DNA from: VAZQ01 sp036522235 | GTDB taxonomy: Bacteria; Pseudomonadota; Alphaproteobacteria; Rhizobiales; Xanthobacteraceae | DNA length: 13,063 bases | Direction of reading: 5' to 3' | Assembly (NCBI GenBank): GCA_036522235.1 | Contig: DATDGG010000544.1 | Span: 1 to 13,063, forward strand | In this document: piece by piece, positions 6,620 to 13,063 of the stretch | Position numbering within the stretch: position 1 is the stretch's first letter | How the letters are laid out: every line of letters begins with the position of its first letter | Made by a program: the position numbers and the translations under genes | Notes under the pieces: model-generated | What the model was told of the DNA's origin: nothing | Databases searched by the model: none | The model's input: only the letters and a program-made list of their open reading frames with translations

Positions 6620-6922
6620 TCAGCCGCGTTCCCACCAGCAGTGCATTTTCGGCACGATGACGGTGCCGCTCGGGCGGAATTCGGTTGCGAGCCAGGACGT
6701 GCATTGGCGCACTGCATCCGGCCCCGGATAGGATTGCGCCAGGGGATGCACCCTGATCCGCACCGGCGGGTGCGCGCGCTTCGGTGCGGGAGCATCGCTC
6801 GCCGGCGGCGCTTTCTCCTCCAGGCCGGCATTCTGGGCCGTGGCTGGCGTCAGCCCCAAAAGCCCGAGCCCGGCGCAAGCCAATACCGCCGCTGCAAGCA
6901 CTGCCGAATTGATTCTACACAT
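6620..6922 (-). CDS. Small exported protein of unknown function
   Basis: I do not recognise a named family. The 100-residue protein has a signal peptide: a short polar/basic start (MCRINS), an Ala/Leu-rich core (8-24) and a likely signal-peptidase I site after ATA at residues 27-29. C16 within the core sits in VLAC, so a lipoprotein reading cannot be excluded. The mature part is Pro-rich, then has a compact motif with two cysteines, C74 in RQCTSWL and C95 in MHCWW, around EFRPSGTVIVPK. These may form a disulfide in the periplasm. The strong ribosome-binding site GGAGGGGG upstream of the ATG supports translation. It lies 66 bases downstream of the LysR-type gene on the same strand and 12 bases from the end of convergent leuC. 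I recall similar RPSGTVIVP proteins in Bradyrhizobium relatives. Confidence 0.75.
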   Translation of the reverse strand: MCRINSAVLAAAVLACAGLGLLGLTPATAQNAGLEEKAPPASDAPAPKRAHPPVRIRVHPLAQSYPGPDAVRQCTSWLATEFRPSGTVIVPKMHCWWERG

Positions 6923-6988
6923 GACACCCCCTCCGGATCTCCGGTCGAAAGCTCGCCCATCGCCGGGCGGAGGTCAACCAGCAACGTT

Positions 6989-7909
6989 TCATGCGCGGGC
7001 CGGGATGGCGCGAAGCCGGCGATCGTGATCGCCTTTGATGAAGTCCACAAAGGCGCGCAGCGGCGGCGGCATGTGCCGGTGGCTTTGATAGTAGAGGAAC
7101 GGGCCGGAAAAGCTCTGCGACCAATCCGGCAGGACGCACTCCAGCACGCCGCTGGCAAGCGCCGGCGCCAGATATTCCTCGAAGACATGGATCAGGCCGA
7201 GGCCATCGATCGCGGCAGCCAATTCAACATCGATCGCCGTCGCCACCAGCGGGCCCGAAGGTGTGATCTTGATGATCTCGGCGCCGCGCTCGAATTCCCA
7301 AGGCGGCGTCACGCCGCTGGCGAAGCGGTGGCGGATGCAGGCGTGCTTGAGAATATCGTTGGGATGCTCGGGGCGGCCGCGCAGCGCAAGGTATTCGGGT
7401 GACCCCGCGGTGACGAAACGCTGGAGGCGCGGCCCGATCGGGACCGCGATCATGTCGCGCTCCAGCCGCTCGTCGTAGCGGATGCCGGCGTCGAAGCCGG
7501 CGGCGAGCACATCGATGAACGTGTCGTCCGCCGTCACCTCCAAGGTGATGCCGGGATGGGCCAGCAGGAAGCGTCCAATGATCGGCGGCAGGATAGTGCG
7601 GGCAACGATGGTCGGAACATTGAGCCGCAGCGTTCCGGTCGGGCTGTCGCGGAAACGGTTCACCGCGTCGAGGGCGGCCCCGACTTCGCTGAGCGCAGGC
7701 ATCAGGCGCTCCAGCAGGCGCTCGCCGGCTTCGGTCGGCGTGACGCTGCGGGTCGTGCGGTTGAGCAGGCGCACGCCCAGCCGCAACTCCAGCCGTCGCA
7801 ACGCTTCGCTGAGAGAAGAGGCCGAGACCCCTTGCAGCTTGGCGGCGCCGCGGAAGCTGCGCGCCCGCGCCACCGCCATGAAGGCGGAGAGATCGGCAAG
7901 ATCGGCCAT
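6989..7909 (-). CDS. LysR-family transcriptional regulator
   Basis: This is a LysR-type DNA-binding regulator. With the ATG at 7909 it has 306 residues, typical of the family, beginning MADLADLSAFMAVARARSF. In-frame ATGs at 7924 and 7933 would add 5 or 8 residues. The winged helix-turn-helix occupies about residues 1-60, with SFRGAAKLQGVSASSLSEALRRLE and LLNRTTRSVTPTEAG. An effector-binding domain follows, starting GTLRLNVPTIVARTILPPII. It is divergent from the aldo/keto reductase and dehydrogenase pair, the classic LysR arrangement, so it probably controls them and itself in response to a small-molecule ligand. The ligand is unknown. The sequence resembles the branch often paired with oxidoreductases rather than LeuO or IlvY, so I do not infer a role in leucine synthesis. 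Confidence 0.93.
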   Translation of the reverse strand: MADLADLSAFMAVARARSFRGAAKLQGVSASSLSEALRRLELRLGVRLLNRTTRSVTPTEAGERLLERLMPALSEVGAALDAVNRFRDSPTGTLRLNVPTIVARTILPPIIGRFLLAHPGITLEVTADDTFIDVLAAGFDAGIRYDERLERDMIAVPIGPRLQRFVTAGSPEYLALRGRPEHPNDILKHACIRHRFASGVTPPWEFERGAEIIKITPSGPLVATAIDVELAAAIDGLGLIHVFEEYLAPALASGVLECVLPDWSQSFSGPFLYYQSHRHMPPPLRAFVDFIKGDHDRRLRAIPARA

Positions 7910-7910
7910 T

Positions 7911-7957
7911 GTGCGAATTTCCATACAGCCCATTCAATATATGCCGGATTATCGCAC
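7911..7957. promoter_or_regulatory. Candidate operator between LysR gene and reductase operon
   Basis: GTGCGA (7911-7916) and TCGCAC (7952-7957) form an inverted repeat with 35 bases between them, in a locally AT-richer stretch that contains ATTCAATATATG. The intergenic region is only 116 bases, so both divergent promoters and the regulator's sites must lie here. Six-base arms can occur by chance, and I did not find a clean T-N11-A LysR box. Confidence 0.3.
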
Positions 7958-8025
7958 AAAAGCGCGGCGTGCATAGTCCCCCTCGTTTCCAACCATTGCC
8001 TGCAAAGGCACCAGGAGAATTCGCA

Positions 8026-9030
8026 ATGCAACAACGTCAACTCGGTGCCGCGGGACCGCACGTCTCTGCCCTCGGTCTCGGCTGCATGGGCATGTCGGGC
8101 ATGTATGGACCCGCGGATCGCGGCGAGAGCATCGCCACCATTCATGCCGCCCTCGACGCCGGCATCACGTTCATCGACACCGGCGACTTCTACGGCATGG
8201 GCCACAACGAGATGCTGATCGCGCAGGCGCTCGCCGGCCGCGACCGCGATCAGGCGATCATCAGCGTCAAGTTCGGTGCCATCCGCGGACCCGCCGGCGG
8301 CTGGGCTGGCAATGATGGGCGGCCCGAAGCGGTGAAGAATTTCCTCGCCTATTCGCTGCAGCGGCTCGGCGTCGACCACATCGACATCTATCGGCCGGCG
8401 CGCCTTGATCCGGACGTGCCGATCGAGGACACGGTCGGTGCCATCGCCGACATGGTGAAGGCCGGCTATGTGCATCACATCGGGCTGTCGGAGGTCGGCG
8501 CCGACACCATCCGGCGCGCCGCGGCCACGCACCCGATCTGCGATCTGCAGATCGAATATTCGCTGATCTCGCGCGGCATCGAAGACGCAATCCTCCCCAT
8601 GTGCCGCAAGCTCGGCATCGCCATCACCGCCTACGGGGTCCTCTCGCGCGGCCTCATCAGCGGGCACTGGCAGAAGGGCGCGGCCGAGGCGAACGACTTT
8701 CGCGCCCACAGCCCGCGCTTCCAAGGCGAGAACGTCGACAAAAACCTGGCCTTGGTCGAGGCGCTGCGGAGGATTGCGGAGGCAAAGGGCATCAGCGTCG
8801 CGCAGGTCGCCATCGCCTGGGTGGCGGTGCAAGGCCAGGACATCGTGCCCGTCATCGGCGCCCGCCGCCGTGACCGGTTGAAGGAGGCGCTAGGGGCGCT
8901 CGATGTCACGCTTGCGCCCGCCGATCTCGAGGAGATCGAGCGCGCGGTTCCAAAGGGCGCCGCGGCCGGCGAGCGCTACGCCGCGCACGCGATGCGGGAG
9001 CTCGACAGCGAGCGAGGGCGTCATGGCTGA
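8026..9030 (+). CDS. Aldo/keto reductase lacking the canonical catalytic histidine
   Basis: A 334-residue member of the aldo/keto reductase superfamily (TIM barrel, NADPH-dependent carbonyl reduction). The start at 8026 has AGGAGA 8-13 bases upstream and gives MQQRQLGAAGPHVSALGLGCMGMS, the usual first strand. In-frame sequence before it is the operator region. Catalytic D51 and Y56 (FIDTGDFYG) and K82 (SVKFG) are present. The fourth residue, His in the usual DLYYQHRVDP, is replaced: the segment reads DIYRPARLDP (120-129), with Ala at the His position. The NADP-binding end has VPVIGARRRDRL (274-285). The last 8 bases overlap the start of the dehydrogenase gene, so the two are co-translated. 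Substrate is unknown; a quinone- or reactive-aldehyde-type substrate would fit the LysR context but is a guess. Confidence 0.92.
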   Translation: MQQRQLGAAGPHVSALGLGCMGMSGMYGPADRGESIATIHAALDAGITFIDTGDFYGMGHNEMLIAQALAGRDRDQAIISVKFGAIRGPAGGWAGNDGRPEAVKNFLAYSLQRLGVDHIDIYRPARLDPDVPIEDTVGAIADMVKAGYVHHIGLSEVGADTIRRAAATHPICDLQIEYSLISRGIEDAILPMCRKLGIAITAYGVLSRGLISGHWQKGAAEANDFRAHSPRFQGENVDKNLALVEALRRIAEAKGISVAQVAIAWVAVQGQDIVPVIGARRRDRLKEALGALDVTLAPADLEEIERAVPKGAAAGERYAAHAMRELDSERGRHG

Positions 9031-9754
9031 CCGCGTCGCGCTCGTCACCGGCGCCTCGCGTGGCCTCGGACGCGACATCGCGCTTCGCCTGGGCCGCGAC
9101 GGGTTCGCAACCGTACTCAACTATCGTGAGCAGGCGAAGGCGGCGGACGAGGTCGCGCGCACGATTGCGGCGGATGGCGGGCGGGCCATCGCGGTGCGCG
9201 CCGACGTCGCGGAGCCGGCGGGCGCGCAAGCCTTGTTCGATGCCGCGGAGCGGGTGTTTGGCGGCGTCGACGTCCTGGTCAACAATGCCGGCCTCTCGAT
9301 TCTCGCCCCGCTTGCCGAGATGGACGATTTGGTCTTCGACCAGCATTTCGCGGTCAACGTGCGCGGCGTGTTCAACATGCTCAAGCGGGCCGCGACGCGC
9401 CTGCGCCCGGGCGGACGCGTCGTCAACCTGTCGTCGACCGCGGTCGCCGGCAACCGGTCGGGTTATGGCGCCTATGTGGCCTCGAAGGCTGCGGTCGAGG
9501 CGCTGACCCGGACCTTCGCGAACGAGCTTCGCGGCCGCTCCATCACGGTCAACGCCGTGGCGCCGGGCCTGGTTGGCGCGGGCATGTTTCTCGCCACCCG
9601 CAGCGCCGAGCAGCTCGCCGCGATGGCGCAGATCTCGCCGCTCGAGCGCCTCGCTGACCCCGCGGAAATCGCCGGCGTGGTCGCGTTCCTGGTCGGGTCC
9701 GACGGCGGCTGGGTCAATGGTCAAATCCTGCGTGCGAATGGCGGAGCCGCCTGA
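9023..9754 (+). CDS. Short-chain dehydrogenase/reductase
   Basis: A classical SDR of 243 residues. The NAD(P)-binding motif TGASRGLG is at 9-16, D61 follows the second Rossmann unit, NNAG is at 87-90 and N112 is in VNVRG. The catalytic triad is S138, Y151 and K155 (YVASK), with the normal spacing. The C-terminal part has VNAVAPGLV and the WVNGQILRANGG ending typical of FabG-like SDRs. R13 and the absence of an acidic residue at the end of the second strand (LNYRE) suggest NADP(H). I chose the ATG at 9023, which overlaps the reductase stop as ATGGCTGA and places the glycine motif near the N-terminus. Longer in-frame starts would add unrelated sequence. FabG-like similarity is general, and the substrate cannot be assigned. 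Confidence 0.92.
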   Translation: MADRVALVTGASRGLGRDIALRLGRDGFATVLNYREQAKAADEVARTIAADGGRAIAVRADVAEPAGAQALFDAAERVFGGVDVLVNNAGLSILAPLAEMDDLVFDQHFAVNVRGVFNMLKRAATRLRPGGRVVNLSSTAVAGNRSGYGAYVASKAAVEALTRTFANELRGRSITVNAVAPGLVGAGMFLATRSAEQLAAMAQISPLERLADPAEIAGVVAFLVGSDGGWVNGQILRANGGAA

Positions 9755-9804
9755 CTCAGGTGCGCGGGCTTGGCCGATCCGCCGCATTTGCCTACAACCG
9801 AGCC

Positions 9805-10233
9805 ATGACCGAGCCTGCCTTTTCCGACCCGCTCGCCTGGCGCGCCGTCAAGGCGCCTTCGCTGGATGAGATCGAGGTGATCGCGCGCGAGGCGTTCGCC
9901 CGCCTGCCGACCAAGTTCCGCGCGCTCTGCGAGGACCTGGTCGTTCGGGTCGAGGATTTTCCGACCGACGAGGTGCTCGACCAGATGGGCGCCGAAAGCG
10001 AGTTCGACCTGCTCGGCTTGTTCCAAGGCGTTGGCCTGCCGTTCCGCCACGAGAGCGCGCCGGTGCAGATGCCGAACATGATCTGGCTCTACCGCCGGCC
10101 GATCCTCGATTACTGGGCCGAGCACGAGGAGACGCTCGGGGCCATCATTTCCCACGTGCTGGTGCACGAGATCGGCCACCATTTCGGCCTTTCGGATGAC
10201 GATATGCATTCAATCGAAGCGAGCGTTGCGTGA
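9805..10233 (+). CDS. Small HExxH metallopeptidase-like protein (Zincin_1/DUF1025 type)
   Basis: A 142-residue protein with the extended zinc motif HEIGHHFGLSD: H121, E122, H125 and D131 (HExxHxxGxxD). It resembles the minimal zincins of the Pfam Zincin_1 family, in which the third ligand is an acidic residue after the glycine. The preceding region has P-N-M-I-W-L-Y-R-R-P-I-L (90-101), another feature I associate with that family. There is no signal peptide, so it is probably cytoplasmic. I start at the ATG at 9805 (MTEPAF...); an upstream in-frame start near 9760 is possible but has no ribosome-binding site. It lies 50 bases after the SDR and 70 before leuD. Substrate and proteolytic activity are unproven for most of the family. 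Confidence 0.85.
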   Translation: MTEPAFSDPLAWRAVKAPSLDEIEVIAREAFARLPTKFRALCEDLVVRVEDFPTDEVLDQMGAESEFDLLGLFQGVGLPFRHESAPVQMPNMIWLYRRPILDYWAEHEETLGAIISHVLVHEIGHHFGLSDDDMHSIEASVA

Positions 10234-10303
10234 GCTGACACTTCCGCCCCGCCCGCATTCGCGATAAAGGCTCCTCCTCGGCCCATCAGGGATAAAACCA
10301 CCC

Positions 10304-10909
10304 ATGGACAAGTTCACGGTTCTGGAAGGCGTCGCCGCTCCGCTCAAGATGATCAATGTCGATACCGACATGATCATCCCCAAGCAATATTTGAAGACCA
10401 TCAAGCGCACCGGGCTCGGCACCGGCCTGTTCTCGGAGAAGCGGTACCGCGACGACGGCAGCGAAAATCCCGATTTCGTGCTCAACAAGTCGGCCTATCG
10501 CAGCGCCAAGGTGCTGGTCGCGGGCGACAATTTCGGCTGCGGCTCCTCGCGCGAGCACGCCCCCTGGGCGCTCATGGATTTCGGCATTCGCTGCGTGATC
10601 TCGACCTCGTTCGGCGACATTTTCTACAACAACTGCTTCAAGAACGGCATCCTGCCGATCAAGGTCAGCCCGCAGGATCTGGAAAAGCTGTTCGACGACG
10701 CCGAGCGCGGCGCCAATGCGACCTTGACCATCGACCTCGAGAAACAGGAAATCCGCGGTCCCGACGGCGGCAAGGTCGCCTTCGACATCGATCTGCACCG
10801 CAAGCATTGCCTGCTCAACGGGCTCGACGATATCGCCCTCACCATGGTCAAGCAGGACAAGATCGACCGCTTCGAGGCCGGCGCCAAGGCGGCACGGCCC
10901 TGGCTGTGA
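10304..10909 (+). CDS. leuD: 3-isopropylmalate dehydratase small subunit
   Basis: LeuD is the swivel-domain partner of LeuC and supplies part of the active site of isopropylmalate isomerase. All 201 residues fit the family: MDKFTVLEGVAAPL, NVDTDMIIPKQYLK (18-31), the substrate-binding loop GDNFGCGSSREHAPWAL (74-90) and SFGDIFYNNCFKNGILPI (102-119). Length is normal. The nearest purine-rich stretch, AGGG, lies about 12-15 bases before the ATG, a wider gap than usual. It sits 3.7 kb from leuC, with five intervening genes on both strands, so the two subunits are unlikely to share one transcript. A GC-rich hairpin ends the unit 20 bases downstream. Confidence 0.97.
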   Translation: MDKFTVLEGVAAPLKMINVDTDMIIPKQYLKTIKRTGLGTGLFSEKRYRDDGSENPDFVLNKSAYRSAKVLVAGDNFGCGSSREHAPWALMDFGIRCVISTSFGDIFYNNCFKNGILPIKVSPQDLEKLFDDAERGANATLTIDLEKQEIRGPDGGKVAFDIDLHRKHCLLNGLDDIALTMVKQDKIDRFEAGAKAARPWL

Positions 10910-10929
10910 CGCGCAGGCCATAACGCAAA

Positions 10930-10952
10930 CCCCCGGGCCAAAGACCCGGGGG
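10930..10952. terminator. GC-rich hairpin shared by convergent leuD and SPFH gene
   Basis: CCCCCGGG (10930-10937) and CCCGGGGG (10945-10952) form a perfect 8-bp GC stem with the loop CCAAAGA. It is central in the 65-base gap between converging stops. The plus strand then has CGCTTCCAAATTTGTTT, and the minus strand has TTTGCG directly after the stem. Neither is a full T-tract, but the position supports a bidirectional intrinsic terminator. Confidence 0.7.
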
Positions 10953-10974
10953 CGCTTCCAAATTTGTTTGAAGA

Positions 10975-12264
10975 TCAGCGCGCGGGAGCCGGGGGAGGCA
11001 CCGCAGTGCGGGTGACGCCTTGCGGCACGCCGAGCAGCGGGCCGACCACCTCGGGCGGCATGCCGAAGAAGGTCGTGGGCAGGCGGCCGTCGGTCTTGTC
11101 GCCGAACGATCGCTGCGCCTGCGCCTGCGCCAGCGCCTTGATGACCTCGGTATAGGGCTGCAGCCGCCGGCCGATTTCCTCGTCCTGCTTGGCGATATAG
11201 AGGCGATTGACCGCGTCCTGCACGTCCTTGTCGAAGTTGAAGGTGTCGGCCCAGCCCATGAAGTCGATGGTGATGCCGTAGCCGGCGAAGAAATCGACGA
11301 TCTGCTTGGCCGCCGTATCCTTGATCAGCTTCGCCTCCTCGTTGGCCTTGTCGAAGGTGCGCGAGGTGATCTGGTCGCAGATGAGCTCGAGAATCTTCTT
11401 GCGGCCGAAATCGTCCATCACGTTCTGGACGCTGCGGCTGTAGTAGACCGAGGTGAAGATGACCCGGCCGTCGGTCTCGACCGTATCGGCCGCGCCCCTG
11501 ACCTCGCCCCTGGGCGGCAGGACGCCGAAGCGAAACAGGTACTTGGCCGCGTTGGCCTGCGACACCGAGGCGCCGAGCGCGACCCCGACCGTGACGTTGA
11601 GCCCCTCCTTGCTCTGGCAAGGGAAGCCTTCCTTCTTCACCGATGTGCCGCGCTCCGCGGCGTCGACCCATTCGCGCGAGAACGGCGTCCGGTCGACGAT
11701 GATCAGGCGGCCGGCCGGCACGTAGTAGTCCCAGCCCGCGAAGACGCTGTTGCCGGCGGAGCCGGCGAGCTTCTGATGCGGAATCTGGAAGCGGTTCAGC
11801 TGGACCTTGTTCTCGTTGAGGAACGCCTCGGAGTCCACCTGCACCTGCTTGTCCTTGGTGGCGCCGATTTCGGGAATCCAGAACGCCGACTGGTTCGGCA
11901 GGATCGGGTAGATTTCCGTTCGGTCGACCTTCTCGAAGAAGGCGCGGCCGTCGGTCGTGCCGATCAACAGCGCTCCACCGGCCGCGAGCAGGACGGCGAG
12001 CGCCTGCGAGGTTTTCTTGATTGCATCGCGCACCGGCTTGAACCAGATGCACGCCAGGACGCCGATGAAAAGCACCGTCATGATGGTGCCGGCCGCGCTG
12101 AAGACATTCATCGTCTGCACCGCGGTGACATATCCGGCGTCGGTATTGTCGAGCTGCCGGGCCGCGTTCTGGCCGGTGATCAGCGCCGCCTGCGGCGTAT
12201 AGGCCATCATGATCCAGCCATAGAGTAGCGTGGTAACGACCGTGCCGATGACACGTCCGATCAT
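10975..12264 (-). CDS. Membrane-anchored SPFH/band-7-like protein
   Basis: The 429-residue protein begins with hydrophobic segments at about 4-22, 54-74 and 86-103, then a large soluble part (about 110-390) and a Pro/Ala-rich C-terminus. The soluble part looks like an SPFH (stomatin/prohibitin/HflK) domain. A strand-rich region has GLNVTVGVALGASVSQANAAKYLFRFG (221-247). A helix with RKKILELICDQITSRTFDK (288-306) is next, then GYGITIDFMGW (328-338), where SPFH proteins have their conserved 'G-I-x-V' strand. An Ala/Gln-rich segment follows at about 374-384. SPFH proteins form membrane rings that organise proteases or lipid domains. Here the role is unknown. The start is supported by GGAG 8-11 bases upstream. 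It stands alone, converging on leuD. The fold call is by pattern, not search. Confidence 0.72.
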   Translation of the reverse strand: MIGRVIGTVVTTLLYGWIMMAYTPQAALITGQNAARQLDNTDAGYVTAVQTMNVFSAAGTIMTVLFIGVLACIWFKPVRDAIKKTSQALAVLLAAGGALLIGTTDGRAFFEKVDRTEIYPILPNQSAFWIPEIGATKDKQVQVDSEAFLNENKVQLNRFQIPHQKLAGSAGNSVFAGWDYYVPAGRLIIVDRTPFSREWVDAAERGTSVKKEGFPCQSKEGLNVTVGVALGASVSQANAAKYLFRFGVLPPRGEVRGAADTVETDGRVIFTSVYYSRSVQNVMDDFGRKKILELICDQITSRTFDKANEEAKLIKDTAAKQIVDFFAGYGITIDFMGWADTFNFDKDVQDAVNRLYIAKQDEEIGRRLQPYTEVIKALAQAQAQRSFGDKTDGRLPTTFFGMPPEVVGPLLGVPQGVTRTAVPPPAPAR

Positions 12265-12529
12265 TTTTCATCTCCGTTAAAGGCTGCTTGAGACCTCGAA
12301 GCTACGCCGGCCGCAACGCTCTCGGCGGCGCCGTGACTTTCGGTTCGCCGAAGCTGGCTTTAGCGCCGTAAGGCAAATCTCTTGTGTCGAAGCCCTCGCG
12401 GCTGGCGAGTTTCTCAGCCTGAATGGTTAGTCGAACGTAAAGAGGGCCGGGTTCAAGCGCCGCCCACAGACCTGCTTTGCCGGCACGTCGGGTCTCGAAG
12501 GGTGCCGGGGGCTTGCTTCGCAAGCCGCG
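12265..12529. other. Structured intergenic stretch without a convincing gene
   Basis: These 265 bases separate two minus-strand genes. They hold several hairpins: TTCGG-TTCG-CCGAA (12339-12352), CCGGCAC/GTGCCGG (12480-12486 with 12502-12508), and a 7-bp stem at 12510-12526. One minus-strand frame is open from a TTG at 12523 to 12302 (73 codons). It uses codons such as AGA, CTA, ACA and TTG that are rare in the neighbouring genes, has no ribosome-binding site and matches nothing I know. I think it is non-coding, possibly part of a dispersed repeat. The promoter of the SPFH-like gene should lie at the left end. Confidence 0.5.
12510..12526 (-). terminator. Hairpin just after the CitE-like gene
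   Basis: GGCTTGC (12510-12516) and GCAAGCC (12520-12526) make a perfect 7-bp stem with a three-base loop. It begins 3 bases beyond the stop of the minus-strand lyase gene. The next bases on that strand are C-rich rather than T-rich, so termination would be weak or protein-assisted. The position is the main support. Confidence 0.45.
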
Positions 12530-13063
12530 TTATGCCCGTGCAGCGATCGCCTCGGCGATCGCCAGCGTGCGACGCGCCATGTCGGCATGCAGGCGCTCGA
12601 CCATGCGGCCGTCGAGCGCCACCACGCCCTTGCCCTGGTTTTCCGGCAGATCGAAGGCCGCGATGATTTTCTTGGCTTGCGCTACCTCCTCGACGGCAGG
12701 CGAGAAGGCTGCGTTACAGGTCTCGATCTGGTTCGGATGAATGAGCGTCTTGCCGTCGAAGCCGAGGTCGCGCGCCGCGCCGCATTCTTGCGCGAAGCCC
12801 TCCGCATTGCCGAGATCGTTGTAGACGCCGTCGATGATGTCGATCCCGTAGGCGCGCGCCGCCGCCACGCAGGTCATCAGCCAGGGCAGCATGGCGGCGC
12901 GGCCGGGCATGATCTTGGCGCGCGTCTCCTTGGCGAGATCGTTGGTGCCCATCACGAAGGCGGTGAGGCGGTTCTCCGCGTCGGCGGCGGCGGCCGCGAT
13001 CGCCTGCGCGTGCAGCATGGCGAGCGGCGTCTCCATCATGGCCCAGACCCGCACGTCGTGGCT
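12530..13063 (-). CDS. HpcH/HpaI/CitE-family CoA-ester lyase, C-terminal part
   Basis: The frame is open from the right edge, and 177 residues are visible before the stop, so the N-terminal part is missing. It resembles CitE, malyl-CoA lyase and related enzymes that cleave or form (S)-citramalyl-, malyl- or similar CoA thioesters in a TIM barrel. VWAMMETPLAML carries the metal-binding Glu, and FVMGTNDLAKETRA carries the paired Asp loop. Further on are GIDIIDGVYNDLGNAEGF, GFDGKTLIHPNQIETCNAAFSP and a C-terminal helix ending ...ERLHADMARRTLAIAEA. This C-terminal lid is typical of the CitE-like group rather than of HpaI. An internal GTG at 13054 could be mistaken for a start, but homology runs through it to the edge. 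The CoA substrate cannot be decided from this fragment. Confidence 0.9.
   Translation of the reverse strand, partial: SHDVRVWAMMETPLAMLHAQAIAAAAADAENRLTAFVMGTNDLAKETRAKIMPGRAAMLPWLMTCVAAARAYGIDIIDGVYNDLGNAEGFAQECGAARDLGFDGKTLIHPNQIETCNAAFSPAVEEVAQAKKIIAAFDLPENQGKGVVALDGRMVERLHADMARRTLAIAEAIAARA

Noticed and set aside
6641..7402. Plus-strand frame of 253 codons opposite the small exported protein and LysR gene
   Set aside because: It is Arg/His-rich, starts without a ribosome-binding site and is antisense to a clear LysR.
7702..8832. Minus-strand frame of 376 codons over LysR start and AKR
   Set aside because: Antisense to clear AKR motifs; the C-terminal piece is a shifted reading of the LysR gene.
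11020..12228. Plus-strand frame of 402 codons opposite the SPFH-like gene
   Set aside because: Asp/Arg/Leu-rich shadow with no ribosome-binding site. The minus strand has membrane segments, a Shine-Dalgarno site and plausible domains.
10286..12271. Open minus-strand frame of 661 codons spanning leuD and the SPFH-like gene
   Set aside because: It runs antisense through leuD and in a shifted frame through the SPFH-like gene, with Arg/Gly-rich nonsense composition.
12302..12523. 73-codon minus-strand frame between the lyase and SPFH genes
   Set aside because: TTG start inside a hairpin, no ribosome-binding site and atypical codons; kept only as a repeat candidate.
1..13063. tRNA, rRNA, CRISPR array, insertion sequence or prophage
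   Set aside because: No regularly spaced repeats, no transposase or integrase motifs, and no tRNA- or rRNA-like sequence were seen on either strand.

Overview
The window is GC-rich chromosomal DNA from an alphaproteobacterium, most likely of the Hyphomicrobiales (a Bradyrhizobium/Rhodopseudomonas/Xanthobacteraceae-like lineage). This rests on three things: the order ffh-rpsP-rimM-trmD-rplS followed by leuC, the long Ala/Pro-rich tail on ribosomal protein S16, and two interspersed inverted repeats of a type I associate with these genomes. The species assignment is inference from style, not from a marker search.

Layout. Positions 1-963 (minus strand) hold the two separately encoded halves of a thiamine-diphosphate decarboxylase resembling sulfopyruvate/phosphonopyruvate decarboxylase; the second half runs off the left edge. 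A 341-base divergent intergenic region follows, with a long inverted repeat and a good alphaproteobacterial housekeeping promoter. Positions 1305-5137 (plus strand) carry the secretion/translation operon ffh, rpsP, rimM, trmD and rplS, with a second inverted repeat between ffh and rpsP and a hairpin in the end of trmD. leuC follows at 5201.

leuC and leuD, the two subunits of isopropylmalate isomerase, are 3.7 kb apart. The gap holds a small exported protein, a LysR-type regulator, a divergent aldo/keto reductase overlapping a short-chain dehydrogenase, and a small HExxH metallopeptidase-like protein. The regulator and two reductases look like a self-contained cassette placed inside the leucine locus. 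leuD ends at a GC-rich hairpin shared with a convergent gene for a membrane-anchored SPFH/band-7-like protein. After a structured, non-coding-looking stretch, the right edge holds the C-terminal part of a CitE/HpcH-HpaI-type CoA-ester lyase.

Most of the window is conserved housekeeping sequence and I see no clear new multi-gene system. The items most worth a second look are the regulator-reductase cassette splitting leuC from leuD, an aldo/keto reductase lacking the canonical catalytic histidine, a TrmD with Glu at the catalytic Asp position, the three-helix SPFH-like protein, and the interspersed repeats.
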